Shown here in pieces: positions 1 to 5,137 of a DNA stretch of 5,137 nucleotides. The first letter of the stretch is position 1. Every line of letters begins with the position of its first letter. Origin of the DNA: Akkermansiaceae bacterium UBA1518 (GTDB taxonomy: Bacteria; Verrucomicrobiota; Verrucomicrobiia; Verrucomicrobiales; Akkermansiaceae); assembly GCA_002323895.1 (NCBI GenBank), contig DCQM01000109.1, forward strand, positions 1 through 5,137, given 5' to 3'. A program made the translations under genes and the position numbers. Below the pieces are notes generated by a model. That model searched no databases, was not told the origin of the DNA, and worked only from the letters and a program-made list of their open reading frames with translations.

Positions 1-15
1 ATTTACTTTGCTTTC

Positions 16-20
16 TAAGG
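16..20 (+). promoter_or_regulatory. Shine-Dalgarno site deciding the start of the first gene
   Basis: The sequence TAAGG ends eight bases before the ATG at 29. This is a normal ribosome-binding distance and favours that ATG over the in-frame TTG at 8, which has no visible site inside the window. Bases upstream of position 1 are not available, so a longer gene cannot be fully excluded. Confidence 0.5.
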
Positions 21-28
21 TCCTGCGA

Positions 29-985
29 ATGATTCGCGCCAGTTTTAGTGATCGTCATCCAGCAGGAATGATCACAATCGCGTGCGTTGTTTTATTGGTA
101 TCAGCAATATTTTCGTATTATCAAACGACACAGTGGAATCCTGAAATACGATTTTGGAAGGCTGCTGCCGTCGCCAAATCAGAATGGATTGATTCGTTAA
201 GAAAATCGGAAGAGACCCCTGTAATTATCTGCCTTGGCGGATCAGCGACCGGGTTTGGAATTGACGCTGAATATGCTGATCGAGAATTGGGTTGCCGGCT
301 CGTGAATTTTGGATTGCATGCAGGAATGGGAGCTGATGCTTTGACTGGCTTCGCGCTTTCCAAGGCGAAAAAAGGGGACACGGTGCTTGTGATGCTAGAA
401 CCGGAGTTATTAGCCGATAGTGAAATAGAGACGGCGCTTGGGGTCCAATTTTCTCATGCGATTGGGGAGCGAGAAATTTTAAATTGGGATGGGGCGACTG
501 CAAGCTTTCACTTGGCAAGTCTGAGGCCTGGGGCCTCGAATATTTTCGGGGTGATTGGGAAAATACTGATGGGACGGCCAATGTATCGATACCAGCTCAA
601 AGATATGCGCAAGGGTGGCTTGTTAACGACACCGGTCATTTCTAGGCTTGCTGCTCGTAACTCTTCGCCAGAGAGCTTGTCGGAGTCTGCCAAGAAACTT
701 TTAAAGGATTTGGTGTCAGTTGCCCGCGAGCGTAAACTAGAAGTGATCTATGGATTGCCATGGGTTTTTAGCGATGAGGAAAACGCACACCTGGTCCGTG
801 GAGATCGATCAAAATTTCTTAATGATGTTGAGAAGATCATGCCGGTGATTTATGAAGAAGGTTTGGGTGTGAATACTGAAAAAATTAATTTTCGAGATTC
901 TCCCCAACACCTTTCAGAGATGGCAGCAAGGAGAAGAACCGAGCGACTCGTCAAAATTCTTCAGGAAAAATTTGCGGTTCGCTAG
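29..985 (+). CDS. Membrane-anchored SGNH/GDSL-like protein, uncharacterised
   Basis: I do not recognise a named gene. The protein has 318 residues from the ATG at 29; an in-frame TTG at 8 would add seven. One hydrophobic segment (about residues 14-31, MITIACVVLLVSAIFSYY) follows a short basic N-terminus, so it is likely a type II inner-membrane protein with its domain outside the cytoplasm. The rest looks like an SGNH hydrolase fold: a beta strand leading to CLGGSATGFGID (candidate nucleophile Ser72 in the GGS turn), then NFGLHAGMG (about 93-101, a possible block II with Asn93), a strand VLVMLEPELL, and near the C-terminus DSPQHL with Asp290 and His294 as a possible Asp-His pair. The Asp-His spacing is one residue longer than the classic DxxH, so catalysis is uncertain. 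Related proteins, as I recall, occur in exopolysaccharide or O-antigen clusters and may modify glycans, for example by moving acetyl groups. The stop lies 34 bases before cysC, consistent with an operon. Fold assignment is moderate; substrate is unknown. Confidence 0.75.
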   Translation: MIRASFSDRHPAGMITIACVVLLVSAIFSYYQTTQWNPEIRFWKAAAVAKSEWIDSLRKSEETPVIICLGGSATGFGIDAEYADRELGCRLVNFGLHAGMGADALTGFALSKAKKGDTVLVMLEPELLADSEIETALGVQFSHAIGEREILNWDGATASFHLASLRPGASNIFGVIGKILMGRPMYRYQLKDMRKGGLLTTPVISRLAARNSSPESLSESAKKLLKDLVSVARERKLEVIYGLPWVFSDEENAHLVRGDRSKFLNDVEKIMPVIYEEGLGVNTEKINFRDSPQHLSEMAARRRTERLVKILQEKFAVR

Positions 986-994
986 GGACCCAAT

Positions 995-1030
995 ATGAGA
1001 TTTTTAATACCGTTGTTAGATGGCCAATAA
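995..1030 (+). other. Possible 11-codon leader ORF overlapping the cysC start
   Basis: A tiny reading frame encodes MRFLIPLLDGQ. It is preceded by AGGGA at 984-988, six bases before its ATG, a better ribosome-binding site than anything in front of cysC. Its TAA stop (1028-1030) lies just inside the cysC coding region, so ribosomes finishing it would be next to the cysC ATG at 1020. This geometry suits translational coupling, but a frame this short can occur by chance and nothing shows it is translated. Confidence 0.2.
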
Positions 1031-1604
1031 TATTCACACCCAGTTTCATCGCTTCGTATCTTCTGGCGAAAAAGAAGATCTGCTTGGCCAAAAGGGCATG
1101 GTTCTTTGGATGTATGGACTCAGTGGTGCGGGTAAATCTACGATCGCGGCTGCCTTGGAAAGGGAACTTCATAATGAAGGACGCTTTGTGGTCATTCTAG
1201 ATGGTGATAATTTTCGACACGGCCTCAATTCGGATCTCGGATTCAGTGATGAAGATCGATCTGAGAATGTGCGGCGCGTTGCGGAAGTTGCTAAAATGTT
1301 TGCCTCGCAAGGGGTGATCGTATTGGTCGGAGTGATAACGCCGAAACAGGCCCTCCGGGAGCTCGCAAAGAAGGTAGTTGGGGATTCTTTTGTCGAAATC
1401 TATATCCACGCTTCATTTGAAACCTGTGCTTCCCGAGATCCCAAGGGGCTTTATGCAAAAGTTGCTGATGGAAAAATCAAACAGTTTACTGGAAAAGATA
1501 GTGGTTTCGAAGAACCCGATTGTCCTGATTTGCTGATCAATACGGAAGAGCTTGAGCCTTCAGTAGCAGTGAAAAAGATCAAAACACTCTTGCCAGGACT
1601 CTAA
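1020..1604 (+). CDS. cysC: Adenylyl-sulfate kinase (APS kinase)
   Basis: This cytoplasmic enzyme transfers phosphate from ATP to the 3'-hydroxyl of APS, making PAPS. At 194 residues it is full length (E. coli CysC has 201). The Walker A loop is GLSGAGKST at residues 33-41. The APS-binding region DGDNFRHGLN (61-70) continues into LGFSDEDRSENVRR, giving Arg66, Phe75, Arg80 and Asn83 as expected ligands. RDPKGLY (139-145) and FTGKDSGFEEP (156-166) are the family lid and substrate motifs. The loop usually reading ISP, with the phosphorylatable serine (Ser109 in E. coli), is ITP here, so Thr107 replaces that serine and Gln110 follows where Arg is common. The N-terminus through WMYGLSGAGKST matches the family from its first residues, supporting the ATG at 1020 despite the lack of a clear Shine-Dalgarno site. 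It stands alone and is not fused to CysN. It works downstream of the cysD and cysN products in this window. Confidence 0.96.
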   Translation: MANNIHTQFHRFVSSGEKEDLLGQKGMVLWMYGLSGAGKSTIAAALERELHNEGRFVVILDGDNFRHGLNSDLGFSDEDRSENVRRVAEVAKMFASQGVIVLVGVITPKQALRELAKKVVGDSFVEIYIHASFETCASRDPKGLYAKVADGKIKQFTGKDSGFEEPDCPDLLINTEELEPSVAVKKIKTLLPGL

Positions 1605-1665
1605 ACTGCCCATAAAGCCTCCTCAAGGCCTCAAACCTAATTAATCTGACAATCTTAGTCAACAA

Positions 1666-2571
1666 ATGTCTAATTACAATCTAAGTCATCTCAACCAATT
1701 GGAAGCAGAGGCGATTTTTATTCTTCGTGAGACAGCGGCCCAATTTGAGAATCCAGGCCTTCTTTTCTCGGCTGGTAAAGATTCGATTGTCATGGCTCAC
1801 CTTGCGCGGAAGGCTTTTTATCCTGCTCGGATTCCCTTCCCTCTCGTTCACGTTGATACTGGGCACAATTTTCCAGAGACCATTGCTTTCCGTGATGCCT
1901 ACGCAGAAAAAATAGGAGCACGATTATTTGTGGGTTCAGTCCAAGACTCGATTGATAAGGGAACAGCGGTGGAGGAAACTGGTGCTAATGCTTCGCGCAA
2001 TAAGCTTCAGACAGTGACTCTTCTCGAAACAATCGAGGAGCAACAGTATGATGCGGTTCTCGGCGGCGGCCGTCGCGATGAGGAGAAGGCGAGGGCGAAA
2101 GAGCGTTTCTTTTCGCACAGAAATGACTTTGGCGAGTGGGATCCTAAAAACCAGCGCCCTGAGCTTTGGAATCTTTTCAATGGGCGCAAGCAATCAGGAG
2201 AGCACTTTAGGGTCTTTCCTTTGTCCAACTTTACCGAGATGGATGTTTGGATGTATATGCATCGTGAAGGAATCGAATTGCCAAGCCTTTATTATGCCCA
2301 CGAGCGCGAAACAGTAACACGAAATGGAGTCATCTTGTCGGTTTCGGAATTTGTTCAGCCGCGTGAGGGTGAAACAGTTGAGGTTAAGAAGATTCGTTTT
2401 AGGACGATGGGAGATGCCACAATCACTGGTGCAGTTGAAAGTAGCGCAGACACGATGGAGAAGATTATTGAAGAGGTCGCTGCGGCGCGTCAGACCGAGC
2501 GTGGCAATCGTGCAGATGACAAGCGATCTGAAACAGCGATGGAAGATCGAAAGAAAGAAGGCTACTTTTAA
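1666..2571 (+). CDS. cysD: Sulfate adenylyltransferase subunit 2 (ATP sulfurylase small subunit)
   Basis: CysD catalyses adenylation of sulfate by ATP to give APS and pyrophosphate, in a cytoplasmic complex with the GTPase CysN. The 301 residues match the usual length (302 in E. coli). It is a PP-loop ATP pyrophosphatase: the PP motif is SAGKDS at residues 35-40, followed by HLARKAFYP and the strand HVDTGHNFPE (about 62-71). GGGRRDEEKARAKER (133-147), WDPKNQRPELWNLFNG (158-173), RVFPLSNFTEMDVW (182-195) and the closing ERGNRADDKRSE plus KKEGYF are signature blocks of the family. DTGHNFPE and FFSHRNDFGEWDP place it in the short-CysN-associated group also common in Bacteroidetes, as opposed to the enterobacterial DTGWKFRE form. 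The ATG at 1666 gives the standard N-terminus (HLNQLEAEAI). Its 61-base upstream gap shows no convincing Shine-Dalgarno site, promoter or terminator. Its usual neighbour cysN lies 1.3 kb downstream, beyond another gene. Confidence 0.97.
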   Translation: MSNYNLSHLNQLEAEAIFILRETAAQFENPGLLFSAGKDSIVMAHLARKAFYPARIPFPLVHVDTGHNFPETIAFRDAYAEKIGARLFVGSVQDSIDKGTAVEETGANASRNKLQTVTLLETIEEQQYDAVLGGGRRDEEKARAKERFFSHRNDFGEWDPKNQRPELWNLFNGRKQSGEHFRVFPLSNFTEMDVWMYMHREGIELPSLYYAHERETVTRNGVILSVSEFVQPREGETVEVKKIRFRTMGDATITGAVESSADTMEKIIEEVAAARQTERGNRADDKRSETAMEDRKKEGYF

Positions 2572-2575
2572 AAAT

Positions 2576-3871
2576 ATGAAATATCCTATCCACCTTTTAA
2601 CCATTGTCTTTGCTTTAATGACGGTTTGGCTCCCGGCATTGAGTGTTGAAGATTTGCAGTTTTCTTATGAAGCGGCTGTCCTTGAGACAAATGAGGGCCG
2701 CGATAAACAGCTTGGAACATTAAATCAACGCTATCTGACTGCGTTATCTAAATTGCGGGAACAGGCCCAAAAACGAGGAACCTTGGATAAAGCAGTCGCT
2801 ATTAAGAATGAGGGGATCTTGATTGAGGAAAAAACTTGGCCGATGCCTCCTATTCCGCAAGCCGCTTCTAAAGCGCTCGAAGGCCCAAGACGGACCTACT
2901 TGAAGGCTCGGTTTGGGATTGAAAAAGATTGGGCGCTGAAAACAGTAATGTTGGCCGATAAAATGGAAAAAGCCCTTAGGGCAAAAATAGTGAGTCTTAC
3001 GAAATCTGGGAAGCTTGAAGAAGCCCAAGGAGCTCAGGTGCTTCTCAAAAGGATCCAAGAAGATCCAGAGCTTGCCAACGCACGTGAGCTACCTTCCAGA
3101 GTGATGCAGAGCGGAAGATCTCGCGCTGGGTTTATCGTCCGGAGAAATGGTGATGATCTGGAAGTTCTGGTTAGGTATGACAGTAAGGGTAAGATTAGCT
3201 TAAAAAGTCCGGTTGAAAATGTGGTTGAGAAAACTGGTGGAAAGCGAGAAAAAGGAAGGACAAGTGCTCGAACCTTAGGCGAATTTGTTGGTTTAGGGTC
3301 TGAGAATACAGAACGACATATTGCCTTAGATTACACTCCAAAAGATGGGAAGTTAACTCCAGATGAAGTTGTTGGAGTCGATGTCAGTTCTAAAAAAGAT
3401 GAGGGAACAATCTATAAAATCCGGAACGGCTCAGAAAATGCCTATCTTGGGTTTTCAAACCTTCTTGGGACCCTTTCTTCACCTGCCACTTATCGCGTCA
3501 TTGGAGAACTAAAAATTCCTAAGGAAAATAACACCCTTTCGGGGCTCTTTTTTAAGCATGGAAATTCAACGGGCACTATTATTGGTGAGCAAATTATCGG
3601 ATCAGGAAATTGGGAAACCGTGATTAGGGAAGGTGCGGGAGGATCAATTTTGCCTCTTTTTCGGATCCACTTCTCTGGATTCAAGCTCTCTGACATCAAA
3701 AGAGCTTGGGGCGATAAAGTTTTCCTGAAGAATCTCCGAATTGAATTTATTAAGTTTTCGGCCCACATCGTCGAGCAATATGGCGACTCAGGAGAGGCCA
3801 TCATTACTGAAAAAAATCCTTCGAGACAAAGGCTCCTCGTAACAAATGGAGTTCTTGTAGGAGGCCTTTAA
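2576..3871 (+). CDS. Secreted protein with helical repeats and a beta-rich C-terminal domain, unknown function
   Basis: I do not recognise this gene. It encodes 431 residues and starts four bases after the cysD stop. The frame is open back to 2324, but that extension lies in cysD out of frame and is arginine-rich nonsense; the ATG at 2576 opens a clear signal peptide (MKYPIHLLTIVFALMTVWLP, then ALS with likely cleavage after Ser23), so the mature protein is exported. No lipobox is present and I see no cysteine at all. Residues 24-165 are largely helical and charged, with two related hairpin units, about 49-79 and 126-157, each ending in G-x-L-[DE]-x-A (GTLDKA and GKLEEA, 77 residues apart). 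Residues from about 183 are strand-rich; the stretch YRVIGELKIP through GSGNWETV (306-349) resembles beta-sandwich, carbohydrate-binding-like domains, but this is only an impression. The best ribosome-binding candidate, GAAGG at 2557-2561 inside cysD, is 14 bases away. Position implies cotranscription with cysD; a role in sulfate activation is unlikely for an exported protein. Confidence 0.85.
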   Translation: MKYPIHLLTIVFALMTVWLPALSVEDLQFSYEAAVLETNEGRDKQLGTLNQRYLTALSKLREQAQKRGTLDKAVAIKNEGILIEEKTWPMPPIPQAASKALEGPRRTYLKARFGIEKDWALKTVMLADKMEKALRAKIVSLTKSGKLEEAQGAQVLLKRIQEDPELANARELPSRVMQSGRSRAGFIVRRNGDDLEVLVRYDSKGKISLKSPVENVVEKTGGKREKGRTSARTLGEFVGLGSENTERHIALDYTPKDGKLTPDEVVGVDVSSKKDEGTIYKIRNGSENAYLGFSNLLGTLSSPATYRVIGELKIPKENNTLSGLFFKHGNSTGTIIGEQIIGSGNWETVIREGAGGSILPLFRIHFSGFKLSDIKRAWGDKVFLKNLRIEFIKFSAHIVEQYGDSGEAIITEKNPSRQRLLVTNGVLVGGL

Positions 3872-3876
3872 TTTTT
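3828..3876 (+). terminator. Hairpin with T-run, possible weak terminator before cysN
   Basis: AAAGGC (3828-3833) pairs with GCCTTT (3864-3869), and after a bulged G at 3863, TCCT (3834-3837) pairs with AGGA (3859-3862), giving ten pairs. Inside the loop ACAA (3842-3845) can pair with TTGT (3855-3858). AATTTTT follows at 3870-3876. The arrangement resembles an intrinsic terminator, but the stem is bulged, the loop long and the T-run short, and it overlaps the end of the upstream coding region. It could lower or separate cysN expression, or only affect mRNA processing. Confidence 0.35.
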
Positions 3877-3888
3877 AGATTACTACTT

Positions 3889-5133
3889 ATGGATCTCCTT
3901 CGCTTTACAACCGCTGGCTCTGTGGATGACGGCAAGTCCACCTTGATTGGACGATTACTCTATGATTCCAAGTCAATCTTTGAGGATCAACTAGAGGCGA
4001 TCGAGGAATCTTCACGAAAAAAAGGAGATGAAAACGTCAACCTTGCCTTACTTACAGACGGACTTAAAGCTGAGCGTGAACAGGGAATTACGATTGATGT
4101 AGCTTATCGCTACTTCGCCACTCCTAAACGAAAGTTTATCATCGCGGACACTCCCGGTCATATCCAATACACCCGAAACATGGTAACTGGGGCTTCGACT
4201 GCCAACCTTGCGATCATTTTAATTGATGCCCGTAAAGGTGTCATCGAACAAACAAAACGGCATTCATTCATTGCGAATTTGTTAAGCATCAAACATGTCG
4301 TCGTTGCGGTCAATAAGATGGACCTCGTAGATTACGATCAAAAGGTCTATGATAAGATTGTAAAAGACTATCAATCCTTCGCCTCGCGTCTCGACAACTT
4401 GGTGGACATCACCCCAATCCCGATTTCAGCACTCAACGGTGACAATGTTGTTGAGAAGTCTGAGAAGATGTCTTGGTTTGAGGGAAGTAGCCTCCTTTAT
4501 CATCTTGAAAATGTGTATGTTGGGGGAGATGAAAATCATGTCCAAGCTCGATTTCCGGTGCAATGGGTGATCCGTCCGCAGAGCGATAAATTTCATGATT
4601 TCCGAGGCTTCGCGGGTCGGGTTGCGGGTGGTGTTTTTCGACCAGGGGATGATATCACCGTATTGCCATCTGGCTTTAGCAGTCGAGTCAAAGAAGTGTT
4701 TCAAGATGGTGAGGAGATGGAAGAGGCTTTTGCACCTCAGTCGATTACAATAACTCTCGAAGATGAGATAGATATTTCACGGGGTGACATGTTGGTGAAG
4801 GCGAACAACCCGCCTAAGCAAAGTCAGAACTTAGAGGCGATGATTTGCTGGTTTTCAAATCAGACTTTAAACCAGCGTGCGAGACTCATCATCCGGCACA
4901 CCACGCGGGAGACTCAGGCGATTGTGCAAAAGATGAGTTATAAAGTGGACATCAATACCTTGCGCAAAGAAGAGGATTCCTCGTCATTTTCACTCAATGA
5001 GATTGGTCGAATTTCCCTGAGAACGGCAGCTCCCTTGTTTTATGATTCGTATAATAACAATCGTCAGACTGGATCATTCATTCTCATTGATCCGGGAACT
5101 AATGAGACGGTCGCTGCGGGAATGATTGTTTAG
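3889..5133 (+). CDS. cysN: Sulfate adenylyltransferase subunit 1 (ATP sulfurylase GTPase subunit)
   Basis: CysN is a translation-factor-like GTPase that couples GTP hydrolysis to APS formation by CysD. The G motifs are complete: G1 GSVDDGKST (residues 10-18), switch region EREQGITIDVAYRYF (62-76), G3 DTPGH (87-91), G4 NKMD (142-145) and G5 SALNGDNV (180-187). Domain 2, a beta barrel, begins near RFPVQWVIRP, and the C-terminal barrel ends in GTNETVAAGMIV. At 414 residues it lacks both the N-terminal extension and the C-terminal tail of the 475-residue E. coli protein; this is the normal short form, not a truncation, and no CysC domain is fused. After DTPGH the residue is Ile92 where E. coli has Glu, and the insertion around RPQSDKFHDFRG also fits the short group. 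The ATG at 3889 gives the expected N-terminus MDLLRFTTAGSVDDGKST. No Shine-Dalgarno lies at the usual distance; AGGAGG at 3859-3864 is 24 bases away and probably in a hairpin. The window ends four bases after the stop. Confidence 0.97.
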   Translation: MDLLRFTTAGSVDDGKSTLIGRLLYDSKSIFEDQLEAIEESSRKKGDENVNLALLTDGLKAEREQGITIDVAYRYFATPKRKFIIADTPGHIQYTRNMVTGASTANLAIILIDARKGVIEQTKRHSFIANLLSIKHVVVAVNKMDLVDYDQKVYDKIVKDYQSFASRLDNLVDITPIPISALNGDNVVEKSEKMSWFEGSSLLYHLENVYVGGDENHVQARFPVQWVIRPQSDKFHDFRGFAGRVAGGVFRPGDDITVLPSGFSSRVKEVFQDGEEMEEAFAPQSITITLEDEIDISRGDMLVKANNPPKQSQNLEAMICWFSNQTLNQRARLIIRHTTRETQAIVQKMSYKVDINTLRKEEDSSSFSLNEIGRISLRTAAPLFYDSYNNNRQTGSFILIDPGTNETVAAGMIV

Positions 5134-5137
5134 ATAA

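Noticed and set aside
8..28. TTG start at 8 for the first gene
   Set aside because: The ATG at 29 has TAAGG at a proper distance, and no ribosome-binding site is visible before 8. The frame is open to the window edge, so this is a preference and not proof.
976..1005. Hairpin GGTTC/GGACC at the end of the first gene followed by TTTTT
   Set aside because: The stem has five pairs including a wobble and the T-run begins ten bases after it, too far for an intrinsic terminator.
1605..1665. Terminator or promoter in the cysC-cysD gap
   Set aside because: GCCT/AGGC at 1617-1629 is only a four-pair stem with no T-run, and CTGACA near 1646 would put a -10 box inside cysD.
2324..2575. An 84-residue N-terminal extension of the secreted protein reading through cysD in another frame
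   Set aside because: It overlaps cysD's conserved C-terminus, is rich in arginine as expected of an off-frame reading, and would bury the clear signal peptide that begins at 2576.
1936..2604. Long minus-strand open frames opposite cysD
   Set aside because: They lie opposite strongly conserved cysD codons, have no ribosome-binding sites I could find, and their translations resemble no protein family.
3871..3888. ATT at 3871 as a cysN start, six bases after AGGAGG
   Set aside because: ATT starts are very rare, the added residues have no family counterpart, and the ATG at 3889 gives the standard short-CysN N-terminus.
3889..5133. CysN truncated relative to the 475-residue E. coli protein
   Set aside because: All G motifs and the C-terminal barrel are present, and a length near 415 is normal for this group.

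Overview
This 5.1 kb window is a compact run of plus-strand genes built around sulfate activation. In order it holds an uncharacterised membrane-anchored SGNH-like protein (29-985), an APS kinase cysC (1020-1604), the small ATP sulfurylase subunit cysD (1666-2571), an unrecognised secreted protein (2576-3871), and the GTPase subunit of ATP sulfurylase cysN (3889-5133). Coding sequence fills almost everything. The gaps are 34, 61, 4 and 17 bases, no gene-free stretch exceeds 300 bases, and there are no RNA genes, mobile elements, CRISPR arrays or long repeats. The short gaps and common strand suggest one transcription unit whose promoter lies before the window.

CysD and CysN together make adenosine 5'-phosphosulfate (APS) from sulfate and ATP, driven by GTP hydrolysis, and CysC phosphorylates APS to PAPS. 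PAPS feeds either reductive sulfur assimilation or sulfotransferases. No reductase or sulfotransferase gene is present, so the sequence does not decide between these. The SGNH-like protein at the 5' end belongs, as far as I recall, to a type often found in exopolysaccharide or surface-glycan clusters, which makes PAPS supply for glycan sulfation a reasonable but unproven reading.

The organism is probably a bacterium of the Planctomycetes-Verrucomicrobia group, most likely a verrucomicrobium of moderate GC. This rests mainly on the secreted protein, whose helical repeats with a G-x-L-[DE]-x-A pattern are a style I associate with that group. The three Cys enzymes are of the short form also common in Bacteroidetes (CysD with DTGHNFPE, CysN of 414 residues starting at MDLLRF), so they are less diagnostic. 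This is a judgement from memory, not a search result.

The least expected features are the secreted-protein gene between cysD and cysN, which are normally adjacent, and a hairpin followed by a T-run at the end of that gene, just before cysN. No complete new system is evident. The two uncharacterised proteins are the most novel content.
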